Source of the DNA: Bacteroidota bacterium
GTDB lineage: Bacteria > Bacteroidota > Ignavibacteria > Tepidaquicellales > Tepidaquicellaceae
Length of the DNA stretch: 64,000 nucleotides
Assembly: GCA_018266835.1 (NCBI GenBank)
Contig: JAFDZP010000005.1
Coordinates: 496,001 to 560,000, forward strand
Direction: 5' to 3'
Both the position numbers and the translations under genes were made by a program. Below, in pieces: positions 24,781 through 34,709 of the stretch (position 1 is its first letter; each line of letters starts with the position of its first letter). Under the pieces are notes generated by a model. It made no database searches, was not told the DNA's origin, and worked only from the letters and a program-made list of their open reading frames with translations.

Positions 24781-25686
24781 TTATTTCTTTTTATAAAGTA
24801 AATCATAACTCACCTGCCACTGCTTTCCGTCACTTGAAAATTCACCAAGCTGCCTCACTGTGCCGTCATCATTTTTGTAAAATGTAAGCCTTTGATATTG
24901 CTGCTTATTATTCTGGTCTTTGCCTTCCGCAATAAATGAAAGAGCATTGTTTTCAAACTTCCCTTTTTTAAATTCAGTAGTGTTACCGGAATCATCTACC
25001 CATGTCTGTTCCCAGTCACCCGTATTGCTATTAATTACATTAAAGCTCTTTCCTTTTCGTCCACCTGTATTTGTCCAGTTTTCCATAATGACACATTGGT
25101 TTAATATTTTTTCAATTTTACTTTCACCTGCTTTATTCCCGAATGTTGTATATACATTCCACTCTCCAACCCAGAATTCAAATTCTTTTAATCTTTCATT
25201 GTACTGGCACGGAAACTCCTGCCGTTTCATTTCTTCAATTACTGCAAGAAAATCTTTATCATTTTTTATAGAAGCAAAATCATCATCATTAATCGTTTGC
25301 TCAGATTCTGCATATCCCGCAGCAATAGATTTTCTCAGTGCTTCCAGTGATTTTTCTTTCATATTTTTTCTTGCGTATAAACATGAAAGATTGTACCACA
25401 GATTCGGGTGGTCACCTTTTGTTACAGCAGTTTGTAATGAAGTAAAGGCGTTATCAAAATCTTTTTTCTGAATGTAGGATGTAGTTAACCGCACCCAGGC
25501 ATTTAAGTTCTTATCTTCTACAGAAACAATTTTTGAGTATGATTCAATTGCTTTATCCCAGTTTGAATTCACATAATACTCATTTGCCTGTTTTCTGAAA
25601 TCAGCATCTATACCTGTCTGCGCGAATCCAATGTTGGCAAATAAAATTAAAAGGGAAGAGAGAATAATAAAACACTCGAGCTTCAT
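24781..25686 (-). CDS. Secreted TPR protein with DUF1579-like domain
   Basis: 301 residues. Signal peptide MKLECFIILSSLLILFANIGFAQ. Residues ~30-115 are TPR-like helices (AIESYSKIVSVEDKNLNAWV, KDFDNAFTSLQTAV, NLWYNLSCLYARKNMKEKSL). From ~165 on, the sequence follows the DUF1579 beta-barrel pattern: EFWVGEWNVYTTFGNKAGES, QCVIMENWTNTGG, GKSFNVINSNTGDWEQTWVDD, and ending QLGEFSSDGKQWQVSYDLLY. DUF1579 proteins are of unknown function, and the barrel may bind a small hydrophobic ligand. It lies 5 bases downstream of the FG-GAP/ASPIC T9SS gene and is probably in its operon. Confidence 0.8.
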   Translation of the reverse strand: MKLECFIILSSLLILFANIGFAQTGIDADFRKQANEYYVNSNWDKAIESYSKIVSVEDKNLNAWVRLTTSYIQKKDFDNAFTSLQTAVTKGDHPNLWYNLSCLYARKNMKEKSLEALRKSIAAGYAESEQTINDDDFASIKNDKDFLAVIEEMKRQEFPCQYNERLKEFEFWVGEWNVYTTFGNKAGESKIEKILNQCVIMENWTNTGGRKGKSFNVINSNTGDWEQTWVDDSGNTTEFKKGKFENNALSFIAEGKDQNNKQQYQRLTFYKNDDGTVRQLGEFSSDGKQWQVSYDLLYKKK

Positions 25687-25691
25687 TTATT

Positions 25692-27503
25692 TTATTTAAT
25701 TAAATTTAGTTTTCTTGTTTCGGAATATCCGTTTGTTGAAAGTGTGTAAAAATAAATTCCACTGGCGAGCGAATAGCTGCTCGCATCCAATTCAGTTTCA
25801 TAAATCCCTGGAGCATAGCTTCCTTTAATTAACTCGGTTACTTCGCGTCCGTTTATATCAAATACTTTGAGCGAAACTTCCGATGCCTTATTTATTGTAA
25901 ATTGAATTCTTGTTGAAGGGTTAAACGGATTAGGATAATTCTGCTTCAATGAAATTGAATTCGGCACTTCAGTGGAAATTGTTTTAACATCAGATGTTAA
26001 CGAGCTGCCTTCAGTCAGATTATAAAAATTATTTAATGAAACATTTGTAAAAGCCTGCTTCAGCCCGCTTGGCCAGAATACAATTAGCGAATCTATCTGC
26101 GCTGCATTTCCAAATCCAATATGAACATTAAGTGCATTCATTGAATTAAAACTATTGGCGGCATTTATTTCTCTTGTCTGCCACATAGTTGTTCCATTAA
26201 TTGTCGCCTTTGCTTTAACTCTGGTTCCGAGTGCTGAACGGTTTGAAGTCGTTCCGGTACATTTTATGTTTACCCACTTGTTTGAGTTCTGATAAATGTT
26301 CTGATATAATCCTTTGAACTGTGTAACACCTGTAACAAAAATATCAAGCTTGCCATCTTTATTATAATCTCCCGCTGTCGCGCCAAAGTGCGGTCCGCCT
26401 CCCGTACAGATTGAAATCGTATCCAGATATGTAAAGGTTCCGTTACCGTTATTATGATAAAATTTATTTGCATTATTACCGTCTTTGGTCACGAAGCAAT
26501 CCAGGTAGCCGTCATTATCAAAATCTCCCCAGAGATTTGTTAAATTTGAAGGACCGGCAGAAACAATATTCCCCACTTCTGCTTCCGTCATTTTTCGGTA
26601 ATAGCCGTTACCTTCGTTACGATATAAATTATTTTTTACAGCATAGTTTGTCAAGAAGGCATCAAGGTCGCCATCGTTATCATAATCAATAAAATTCCAG
26701 ACCTGCCCGTCAACCGGGTCACTGCCAATAATAGAAGTATCTATTCTTTGCAGGAAAGGATTCCCAGTTTCCTTCAGAAGATTTTTATAATTGTAATCAC
26801 GGGCAAGAGTACCTGTAGCAGGACCACTACCTATAAATAAATCAATATCACCATCCTGATCGTAATCATACCAAGTAGGGCATGTATAAGGAGCATTCAT
26901 CATAGTAAATTGTGTAGTGTCAATTTTAGTAAATGAACCGTCGCCGTTATTTTTCCAGAAGCGTGAAGGATGATTTACTATTCCGAATCCGTTTGCAGCA
27001 ACGATTACTAAGTCAACAAATCCGTCGTTATTATAATCCCCCCATGAGCAGCCCCAGCCTGTGTTATAAGATGAATCTGCGATGGCACCTGTTGTAATTT
27101 TACTAAAAGTTCCGTTGCCGTTATTTTTATACAGAAAAGATTTAGGAGCAGTTGTGGATGTAACATAGCAATCAATAAATCCGTCATTGTTATAATCCGC
27201 CCAAGTTGTGCTGAGTGTAGAAGTGATTTCATCAAGAGCAGTCGGAAGTTTCGCAAAATTTCCGTTGCCAAGATTTTTATAAAGACTTCTGTTGCATACA
27301 TATAAATCAAGCTTGCCGTCATTATCAATATCTACCCACGCAGTTCCCACATATGTCCCCGCTGTATGACCCGGGTCAGTTACAATCGGATTATTCGTAT
27401 CAGTTACTTTCATAAAGGTCTGTCCTGACGAAATGTTGGAAATAAAAAAATAAAGGAGAGGAATTAAAATTTTAATTACAAGATTTACGGATGGTTTTTT
27501 CAT
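25692..27503 (-). CDS. Secreted FG-GAP/VCBS-repeat protein with ASPIC/UnbV and T9SS domains
   Basis: 603 residues. Signal peptide about 1-28 (ending NISSGQ). Residues ~40-400 form an integrin-like propeller with repeated calcium-loop motifs D-x-[DN]-x-D-G-x-x-D: DIDNDGKLDLYV, DYNNDGFIDCYV, DYDQDGDIDLFI, DYDNDGDLDAFL, DYNKDGKLDIFV. An ASPIC/UnbV domain follows (KWVNIKCTGTTSNRSALGTR, NVHIGFGNAAQIDSLIVFWP). The last ~85 residues are a T9SS sorting domain (QNYPNPFNPSTRIQF to ETRKLNLIK). The architecture matches the CRTAC1-like family of calcium-binding surface proteins; the ligand is unknown. The TPR-DUF1579 gene follows after 5 bases. Confidence 0.88.
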   Translation of the reverse strand: MKKPSVNLVIKILIPLLYFFISNISSGQTFMKVTDTNNPIVTDPGHTAGTYVGTAWVDIDNDGKLDLYVCNRSLYKNLGNGNFAKLPTALDEITSTLSTTWADYNNDGFIDCYVTSTTAPKSFLYKNNGNGTFSKITTGAIADSSYNTGWGCSWGDYNNDGFVDLVIVAANGFGIVNHPSRFWKNNGDGSFTKIDTTQFTMMNAPYTCPTWYDYDQDGDIDLFIGSGPATGTLARDYNYKNLLKETGNPFLQRIDTSIIGSDPVDGQVWNFIDYDNDGDLDAFLTNYAVKNNLYRNEGNGYYRKMTEAEVGNIVSAGPSNLTNLWGDFDNDGYLDCFVTKDGNNANKFYHNNGNGTFTYLDTISICTGGGPHFGATAGDYNKDGKLDIFVTGVTQFKGLYQNIYQNSNKWVNIKCTGTTSNRSALGTRVKAKATINGTTMWQTREINAANSFNSMNALNVHIGFGNAAQIDSLIVFWPSGLKQAFTNVSLNNFYNLTEGSSLTSDVKTISTEVPNSISLKQNYPNPFNPSTRIQFTINKASEVSLKVFDINGREVTELIKGSYAPGIYETELDASSYSLASGIYFYTLSTNGYSETRKLNLIK

Positions 27504-27590
27504 TGACGTCTTTTTTTAGTTGTACAAAATTACAAATAAGATGAAGACGTTAACATCTCATATATGTATGGGTAGGATTAATATCACATT

Positions 27591-28208
27591 TTAGACCAGT
27601 TTTTCTTTAATTGCCTTTGCCACAGCTTCTGATTTTGAGTGGACGTGAAGCTTAGAATAAATATTTTTTATATGATGGCGGACTGTGCCGACTGTAATCT
27701 TTAGCTTGTAAGCTATTTCTTTATATGAGTTGCCGTTACATAGAGATTCGAGCACATCTTTTTCCCTATCAGTTAACAAAGTGCTTTCGCTTTCTTTAAA
27801 TGAACCTAATACTTTTCTTGCAATACGCGGAGTCATAGGTGAACCGCCGTCATACACATCGGCAATTGCATGGAGAATTTTTTCTTCACTGGCGCTTTTA
27901 TCGAGGTAGCCGACTGCTCCTTTCTTTAATGCATTAAAAATAGATTCCGATTCTTCATGTACTGTAAGCATGATGATATCACACTCGGGTAAAATATCTT
28001 TTATTTTTTTTATTCCTTCAATTCCGGATATTCCCGGAAGTTCTATATCAAGTAAAATTACATCAGGTTCACTCTTTCCGATTTCCTTTAACGCTGTTTC
28101 GCAATTCATAAAAGAGCCAACGCATTGGCAGGTACCCGAGCCGTTCAGCATTTGTTCAAGCTCAGTTCTTATTAACTTATCATCTTCTATCAAGGCGACT
28201 TTTAACAT
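27591..28208 (-). CDS. NarL/FixJ-family response regulator
   Basis: 205 residues. The receiver domain (1-~120) has the acidic pocket E8-D9-D10, phosphorylation site Asp54 in VILLDIELPG, Thr in MLTVHEE and Lys in GYLDKSAS. A LuxR-type HTH occupies ~140-205 (LTDREKDVLESLCNGNSYKE, YKLKITVGTVRHHIKNIYSK). The start codon overlaps the stop of the upstream histidine kinase (TAATG), so the two form a translationally coupled two-component pair. The Kdp operon lies further upstream on the same strand. The target genes are not known from the sequence. Confidence 0.92.
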   Translation of the reverse strand: MLKVALIEDDKLIRTELEQMLNGSGTCQCVGSFMNCETALKEIGKSEPDVILLDIELPGISGIEGIKKIKDILPECDIIMLTVHEESESIFNALKKGAVGYLDKSASEEKILHAIADVYDGGSPMTPRIARKVLGSFKESESTLLTDREKDVLESLCNGNSYKEIAYKLKITVGTVRHHIKNIYSKLHVHSKSEAVAKAIKEKLV

Positions 28209-31200
28209 TACACAATTTTATTTGAATGAATAGAATATACTACATTATAAATTACAATTTTAGTTCCTCTTCCGATTGAAGAAATAATTTCCAAATTAAA
28301 TCCAGCTTTCTTTGCCCGCTTCTGCATATTCAGTAAACCGTACCCCGAGTACTCTGTTTTATTTTCAAATCCTGTGCCGTCATCAATAATTTCAATTTTC
28401 AATCTTTCATCTTCATTAGAAACAGTGAACCGGATATTTTCTGCCTGAGAATATTTTAAAGCATTATTCATAGCTTCTTTTATTACAAACAGCATCTGAC
28501 GTTTTACATCCATTTTGAGTTCAATTGATTTCCATTCCGGATTGTTTTCACTCTTATGATATTTTATATCTGAGTTTTCAAACAGTTCATCCGCAAAAAG
28601 ATTTACACGGGTAATAAAATCATAGAGAGAATCCTCAGATGGATTCAGAGACCAAATCAAATCCCGCGCGCTCATACGCAGGCTGTTCGAGGTTTCAATA
28701 ATATTGTTAACATCTTCACCGATTTCATTTGCAGAGCCGTTCATTCTTTTCAGAACTCTTCTGGAATACATTGAAATTCTTGTAAGCTTATGACCAAGCT
28801 CGTCATGATAATCTATTGATGCCTGTTCACGCCACTTTTCACGTTCTTCTTCTTTTGCATGTTCAATCTCTAATGCCAATTTAATATTTTTTTGTAACCT
28901 GTATCTGTACATTATGAAAATTACTGCAATGCCTAATATTGAAATAAAAATATAAAACCATAAAGTTCTCCAGAAAGGAGGACGAATGATTAGCAGCAAA
29001 GATTTCTCTTCACTCTTAACACCATCATAGTTTACTCCCCGGATTTTTAATTCGTAATCGCCGGGATTCAGATTAGAATAAAACACGTAATTTTTATTTC
29101 CCGCTGCAATCCAGTTATCATCAATGCCTTCAAGTCTATATTCATACAGATTTTTTGGGGTATTATTAAAATCCATCAAAGCAAAATCAACCTGCAAATT
29201 ATTCTCTGTATAATTAAGTTCAATTTTTTGTAATCGGGATAAATCTAAATTTTCAATTTTATTTTCAGATGATTTATTGTTGACAGATTCATTATATATT
29301 TTCAGATTGGCAAATGAAATTACCGGCTTAGTTGTATCAGTTTTAAAATCATTGGGATTAAACATAACCAATCCCGTTCTGCTGCCCGCAAGAATAGTTC
29401 CCTGCTCTGTTTTAATTATAGCCCCTGGATTAAAAATACTATTATTTATTCCTTCAGAATAAAACTTAACAGTAGAATTTGATAAATTCATTCTTGCCAA
29501 TCCGTTGTTTGTTCCCATCCACATGTAATTATTATAGATGAGAAGTGAATTGACAACTGAGTTTTGAATATTACTCTCTCTAATTAAACGAACTTTATTT
29601 TCTTTGAAATTAAAAATGTTAACTCCTCCCGCAGTTCCAAGATATAAATTGTTTTCATCTTTTTGCAGAATAGAATAAACATAATTATTGCTTAATGTAT
29701 TTGTATCGTTGAGAATTTTAGCAAATCTGGTAAAATTATTTTTATCTTTGTTATATTTATTCAGTCCGGCATAGGTACCTGCCCAGATATTATTTCCATT
29801 ATCTTTATAGAGTGATAAAATTATATTATCGCTCAAACTGCTTTTATTGTCCGGTTCGTTTCTATAGGCGAGAGTATCAAATGAAACAGGATTTATAAAA
29901 TAAATTCCGTTTTGGGTTCCTGCTGTTATATTATTCCCATCTGAGATAAGTTTTGTAAAGGCAATTCCGGAGAAAAATAGTTTTTCTTCCTTGCTCCCCG
30001 TTATATTTATGATTCCGTTATCTGTGCCTAAGTACAGCTCATCACCATTTCTTACTATTGCATTAACCGATATATTTTTATTTTTTAAAATTACCTGAGA
30101 TAATTTTTTACTTGTCTCTTCAAATTCAAATAAACCTGTATTACTTCCTATCCAAAGTATTCCCTTTCCATCATCACGTAAAAATGATTTCACGCTTCCC
30201 AGATTTGTCCCGTATAATGCTTCAGAAATACTTGTGAAATTTTCATTGCTGTTTACGATTTTATATAAGCAGTTTTCATAAGAGCTTACCCATATGCAAT
30301 TCGATATATCACATATCATAGCAATGCTTTCAGAAGTCACTTTGCCTTCAGATGATAAAACTGTTTTTGAAAATTTTGATTGCTCAGAGTTGTACCGGTA
30401 AATATAATTGGCTGAAGTGAACAATAAGTTACCGTTCCTGTCCTCATCTATTACCTGCACGGTAGAGTTTCCTGTAGAGTTTGAAACGGTGGAATCAAAT
30501 AATCTTTTATTAAATTTATATTGTCCTTTTTCTAAGTCTCCGGCTGTTAACATACAGACTCCGCGTTGTATCATTCCCAACCATAAATTTCCCTTCCTAT
30601 CGCAGTAAAGTTCCCTTACAACATTTCCGTTTATTGAATCTTGTTCAATATTTCTTTTGAAATTATCAAACTTATTTCGTTCAGGATTTAATCTGAATAA
30701 TCCTCCCATGTAACTGCCAATCCACAAATTATTTTGCTTATCTGATGTAAGAGACAGAATATAATTGCTCTTAGTATTCCCATTGAAATTACGATAAGTT
30801 GTAAATGTATTGTTTTCAAATTTGCTCAAACCGTTCTGAGTGCCAAACCATAGTACACCTTTCTTATCTTCTGTAATTGCCCAGACCGTATTATCACAAA
30901 TGCTGTTTGAGTTTTCCTTATGAATAAAACGAATGAATGAAGAAGTTTTTGCATCGTAACGGCTCACTCCTCCTAGGTAGGTACCGAACCACATATATCC
31001 CCGGCTGTCTTCAAAAATGCTGATGACATCGTCGTTACCAATAGAAGTTGAATCGAATGGATTATAGCGGTATGAAATATAATTTACTCCGTCATATCTG
31101 TATAAACCGTACATAGTACCAAACCAGATAAATCCTTTGCTATCCTGATAAATTTTGAAAACTAAATTTGACGGGAAACCGCCGGCACTTTCAATTTTCT

Positions 31201-31279
31201 CAACTTTAAACTCATCAGCTTTAAGTTTCTGATTTAAACAAATGCAGATAAACAAAAGCACAGAATACAAAATTCTCAT
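28208..31279 (-). CDS. Hybrid sensor: two-component-regulator propeller histidine kinase
   Basis: 1023 residues from the ATG at 31279; an in-frame ATG nine codons earlier gives an acidic start that would spoil the signal peptide MRILYSVLLFICICLNQKLKA. Residues ~25-650 are two-component-regulator propeller blades (IYQDSKGFIWFGTMYGLYRYD, ITEDKKGVLWFGTQNGLSKF and so on). A Y_Y_Y domain follows (YRLEGIDDNWIAAG, NLNPGDYELKIRGVN), then one TM helix (WFYIFISILGIAVIFIMY). A HisKA_3-type kinase is cytoplasmic, with DYHDELGHKLTRISMYSRRV carrying the phospho-His. The ATPase core has NALKYSQA (N box) and DDGTGF, SGYGLLNMQKRA (G boxes). It senses a periplasmic signal and passes phosphate to the NarL-type regulator downstream. 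Confidence 0.9.
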   Translation of the reverse strand: MRILYSVLLFICICLNQKLKADEFKVEKIESAGGFPSNLVFKIYQDSKGFIWFGTMYGLYRYDGVNYISYRYNPFDSTSIGNDDVISIFEDSRGYMWFGTYLGGVSRYDAKTSSFIRFIHKENSNSICDNTVWAITEDKKGVLWFGTQNGLSKFENNTFTTYRNFNGNTKSNYILSLTSDKQNNLWIGSYMGGLFRLNPERNKFDNFKRNIEQDSINGNVVRELYCDRKGNLWLGMIQRGVCMLTAGDLEKGQYKFNKRLFDSTVSNSTGNSTVQVIDEDRNGNLLFTSANYIYRYNSEQSKFSKTVLSSEGKVTSESIAMICDISNCIWVSSYENCLYKIVNSNENFTSISEALYGTNLGSVKSFLRDDGKGILWIGSNTGLFEFEETSKKLSQVILKNKNISVNAIVRNGDELYLGTDNGIINITGSKEEKLFFSGIAFTKLISDGNNITAGTQNGIYFINPVSFDTLAYRNEPDNKSSLSDNIILSLYKDNGNNIWAGTYAGLNKYNKDKNNFTRFAKILNDTNTLSNNYVYSILQKDENNLYLGTAGGVNIFNFKENKVRLIRESNIQNSVVNSLLIYNNYMWMGTNNGLARMNLSNSTVKFYSEGINNSIFNPGAIIKTEQGTILAGSRTGLVMFNPNDFKTDTTKPVISFANLKIYNESVNNKSSENKIENLDLSRLQKIELNYTENNLQVDFALMDFNNTPKNLYEYRLEGIDDNWIAAGNKNYVFYSNLNPGDYELKIRGVNYDGVKSEEKSLLLIIRPPFWRTLWFYIFISILGIAVIFIMYRYRLQKNIKLALEIEHAKEEEREKWREQASIDYHDELGHKLTRISMYSRRVLKRMNGSANEIGEDVNNIIETSNSLRMSARDLIWSLNPSEDSLYDFITRVNLFADELFENSDIKYHKSENNPEWKSIELKMDVKRQMLFVIKEAMNNALKYSQAENIRFTVSNEDERLKIEIIDDGTGFENKTEYSGYGLLNMQKRAKKAGFNLEIISSIGRGTKIVIYNVVYSIHSNKIV

Positions 31280-31363
31280 ACTTAAATTTTCATAATTATC
31301 AATCAATAATCAATCTCATATTTATGAGATGATAATTAATATCCTGAAGTATAAAATTTGTAC

Positions 31364-32056
31364 TCAGTATTCGGGTAATGTCATCCTATACCCCACACCC
31401 GATTCTGTAATAAAAATTTTTGGCTTAGTATGGTCAGCTTCAAATTTCTTTCTTAGCTGAGCTATATAAACACGAAGGTACTGAGTTTCATCGGAGAATG
31501 GCTTTCCCCAGACTTCTTTCAGTATATATTGGTGAGTTAAAACTTTTCCGGCATTGCGAATAAATAAAGTAAGAAGTGAAAATTCTGTTGTGGTAAGCTT
31601 TATTATCTCATCTTTATTCTTTACTGTCCGGGTGGAGAAATCAACTGAAATATCTCCGTTGGTAAAAACAGGATTCGTCTGCTCCGGCTGATAATATCTT
31701 AAGCTTGCCCTTATCCTTGCAAGAAGCTCTCCTATGTTAAAGGGCTTTGTTATATAATCATTTGCGCCCGAATCCAATGCAGAGATAATATCTTTCTCGG
31801 AATTCCTTACTGATAAAATTATAACGGGCACATCTGAAAACTCACGGATTTTTTTTAATACCAATAAACCGTCTTCATCAGGCAGACCTAAATCAAGAAG
31901 CACAATTGAAGGCTTGTGATTTATCAATTCCTGAATTCCTTTTTTCCCGTCTTCGGCATCAAATACAGAGTAGCCTGAATCCTCCAGTCCGATCTTCAGC
32001 AGACGTCTTATCTGTATCTCATCATCGATAACCAATATATTTTTTGGTATGCTCAT
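31364..32056 (-). CDS. kdpE: KdpE, OmpR-family response regulator of the Kdp system
   Basis: 230 residues. Receiver domain with D11-D12-E13, Asp55 in IVLLDLGLPDEDG and Lys in DYITKPF. The winged-helix DNA-binding domain (~135-228) shows KLTTTEFSLLTLFIRNAGKV, LKEVWGKPF, LRVYIAQLRKKFE and GVGYRM. The start codon overlaps the kdpD stop (TAATG). Position at the end of kdpFABCD identifies it as KdpE, which activates the kdp promoter at low potassium or high osmolarity. Confidence 0.93.
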   Translation of the reverse strand: MSIPKNILVIDDEIQIRRLLKIGLEDSGYSVFDAEDGKKGIQELINHKPSIVLLDLGLPDEDGLLVLKKIREFSDVPVIILSVRNSEKDIISALDSGANDYITKPFNIGELLARIRASLRYYQPEQTNPVFTNGDISVDFSTRTVKNKDEIIKLTTTEFSLLTLFIRNAGKVLTHQYILKEVWGKPFSDETQYLRVYIAQLRKKFEADHTKPKIFITESGVGYRMTLPEY

Positions 32057-34707
32057 TAGTTTAATGGAAGTTTTATTGTAAATTTCAAACCGCCTGTCTT
32101 CTTATTCTCAACTGATATAGTCCCCTTCATTGCTTCGACAATTCCTTTTGAAATTGAAAGCCCCAGTCCCGTACCGCCGGCAATTTTGTTATTCACTCTG
32201 TAAAATTTATCGAAAATATTCTGAATATCTTTATCCGGAATACCTTTACCGTTATCGGAAATCATTATGTATCCGAATTTTTCATCGTAAGAAGCCTGTA
32301 CTTCAATTTTAGAATCTTCCTGCGTATATATCAATGCATTTTGAAAAAGATTTTTTATCACCTGCTCCATAAGTCCGAAATCAATTTTCATGAGCGGCAT
32401 TTTTTCAGGTATTGATATGGTAATTTCATGTCGGCTTTGTTCACTGTCAAAATCTTTTAAAGCTGAATTTATCAAATCGGTTACTTCATACAAGTTAAAA
32501 TTAGGAACAAGCTTACCTGACTCAAGTCTTGCCATATCAAGTAAATTTTCAACCAGTCTGTTTAATCTTAACGACGCAGTATGAATCTCATTACATAACT
32601 GCACTCTTATCTCTTCACTGTTTTCAGATTTGATATTAAGCAGCAGATTAGATGAACCCATTATAGCAGCAATAGGAGTTTTCAACTCATGTGATAAACT
32701 GTCAAACAGTGTTTTGTAAAGTTTTTCTGATTCTTCAAGTACTAAAGTCTTATTCGCCTTCTGATTCAGAAATTCTCTTTCCACTGCTCCCGCAATCTGA
32801 TTCATAAAATTATCAATTAGAGTTTCATGCTCATGATAAAAATTTTCGTTTTGGATTTTTAGTCCGGCAACTCCATAAGTACCTCTTTGGTTTTTTAGTG
32901 GATAATAGACATATTCTGCAGAGGTAAGTGAATCCGTAAATCTTCCTGCTCTTTTCCCGTTAGAATAAATCCACTGGGCGACGCTTAGTTCTTTCTCTGA
33001 AATTATTTCTGTCCCGTTAACTACAAATTGTTTAACATCGTTTGATTTTTCATCAGTTATAAATATCACTACATCACATTCAAAAACTTTCTTCAAATTT
33101 TTTATTGAGTAGTTTATTACCTCTTCCAGATTATTCGCCTGTGATAAATCATTTGCAAGATTGTACAGGGCAACTGCTCTTTCTTCTCTCTGCCTGACCG
33201 AGCGTTCCCTTTGTCTTATCCTTGTAGTAAGAACTCCTGTTACATAAGCTACAATAAAGAACATAATAAACGTGAGTATGTCTTCAGTTCTGCTTATGTT
33301 TAATGTAAAATGAGGAGGGACAAAAAAGAAATTCCATATAAGCGGACTTAAAACTGCTGCTAATAAAACGGGACCGGGTCCCAGTATCAGCGGCATTAAA
33401 CAAACTATAAATAAAAATATGAGTGCAATAGTCTGATATCCTAAAAAGGAACTAAAGATATAACATATTGCTGCAGTAACAAAAACAATCGATGTTGAAA
33501 GAAGATACTTTGAAAACCCCGATTCCGCTTCAGGTAATGTAAATAATTTTTTCTTTTCATCAACAACACTATCACCGGAAGCTATATAAACATCTATCTT
33601 TCCGCTTTCATTTATTAATCGGCTGACAATATCTTTACTGAATAATCTGTGAAAGAAATTTTCATGATGAGATTTTCCAATAACTATATGTGATACGTTC
33701 TCCCTTTTTGCAATTCTTAATAATCCGTTTACAACATCAACATCTACCGTGGAAATTACCTCAGCACCAAGTTCCTTCGCAAGCTCTATATTTTTGTTTA
33801 AAGATTTTTTTTCTTCCTCGGTTAAAGTTTTCGGAGTTTCTACATTAACGGCAATCCAGCTTGCCTCCATAGTATAAGCTATGCGACGAGCCCATCTTAC
33901 TAAATCAATTGAGTTAGGACTTGCACTTATCCCTATTAAGATTCTCTGTGTAGATTTCCATGGACCGGCAATTTTATTCTCCTGCATGTAATGCCTTACC
34001 TGCTTATCAACTCTGTCAGCAGTAAGTCTTAATGCAAGCTCTCTGAGCGCGCTGAGGTTTCCCTTCCTAAAAAAATTATTTACTGCATCCTGAGTTTTAT
34101 CTGCAGTGTAAACTTTTCCGTCAGCAAGTCTCTGCAATAATTCATCAGGAGAAATGTCTACAAGCTCTATTTCGTCAGCCGCCTCAAGAATAGAATCCGG
34201 GACTTTTTCTTTTATGATAATTCCCGTTATCTGGCTTACAGTATCTGCCAGACTTTCAAGATGCTGCACATTCAATGCAGTGAATACATCTATGCCGTTA
34301 TCGAGAAGCTCAAGTACATCTAAATATCTTTTTTTATGTCTGCTGCCGGGAGCGTTTGTGTGGGCAAGTTCATCTACAACTACAAGCTTAGGCTTTCGCT
34401 TTAAGATTTCATCAATATCCATCTCTTCAAGCTCAAAGCCTTTGTACTGTATTTTTTTGCGGTCTAACTGCGGTAAGTGAAAGAGAAGAAATTCTGTATC
34501 TGAGCGTTTATGCGTTTCAACATAGCCGATTAAAACATCAACCTTACGCCCGTATGCCATGCTTGCATCCTGCAGCATTGCAAATGTCTTACCGACACCT
34601 GCACTCATCCCCAGGTAAATTTTCAGCTTACCTTTTTTTTCTTTCTGCTCTGAAGTTTTTATCTGAGCAAGAAGTTCATCGGGATTTGGTCTGGATGCAT
34701 CTTCCAT
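32056..34707 (-). CDS. kdpD: KdpD, sensor histidine kinase of the Kdp system
   Basis: 883 residues, close to the usual ~890. The N-terminal KdpD domain has a Walker A motif GMSAGVGKT (33-41) and VVDELAHTNAPGSRHKKRY. A universal-stress-like domain follows (~250-375, RILIGISASPNSIDLVRWAR). Four closely spaced TM helices occupy ~395-490, then a GAF-like region. The kinase core has SLSHELKTPIAAIMGSSNLL (phospho-His), LFQNALIYT (N box), ISDNGKGIP and GGTGLGLSISKGIVEA. KdpD senses potassium limitation and phosphorylates KdpE. It lies 2 bases behind kdpC. Confidence 0.95.
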   Translation of the reverse strand: MEDASRPNPDELLAQIKTSEQKEKKGKLKIYLGMSAGVGKTFAMLQDASMAYGRKVDVLIGYVETHKRSDTEFLLFHLPQLDRKKIQYKGFELEEMDIDEILKRKPKLVVVDELAHTNAPGSRHKKRYLDVLELLDNGIDVFTALNVQHLESLADTVSQITGIIIKEKVPDSILEAADEIELVDISPDELLQRLADGKVYTADKTQDAVNNFFRKGNLSALRELALRLTADRVDKQVRHYMQENKIAGPWKSTQRILIGISASPNSIDLVRWARRIAYTMEASWIAVNVETPKTLTEEEKKSLNKNIELAKELGAEVISTVDVDVVNGLLRIAKRENVSHIVIGKSHHENFFHRLFSKDIVSRLINESGKIDVYIASGDSVVDEKKKLFTLPEAESGFSKYLLSTSIVFVTAAICYIFSSFLGYQTIALIFLFIVCLMPLILGPGPVLLAAVLSPLIWNFFFVPPHFTLNISRTEDILTFIMFFIVAYVTGVLTTRIRQRERSVRQREERAVALYNLANDLSQANNLEEVINYSIKNLKKVFECDVVIFITDEKSNDVKQFVVNGTEIISEKELSVAQWIYSNGKRAGRFTDSLTSAEYVYYPLKNQRGTYGVAGLKIQNENFYHEHETLIDNFMNQIAGAVEREFLNQKANKTLVLEESEKLYKTLFDSLSHELKTPIAAIMGSSNLLLNIKSENSEEIRVQLCNEIHTASLRLNRLVENLLDMARLESGKLVPNFNLYEVTDLINSALKDFDSEQSRHEITISIPEKMPLMKIDFGLMEQVIKNLFQNALIYTQEDSKIEVQASYDEKFGYIMISDNGKGIPDKDIQNIFDKFYRVNNKIAGGTGLGLSISKGIVEAMKGTISVENKKTGGLKFTIKLPLN

Positions 34708-34709
34708 AT

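Noticed and set aside
24920..25471. 183-codon plus-strand frame
   Set aside because: Antisense to the TPR-DUF1579 gene, which has a signal peptide and family motifs; the plus frame is Ser/Phe-rich as expected of a shadow.
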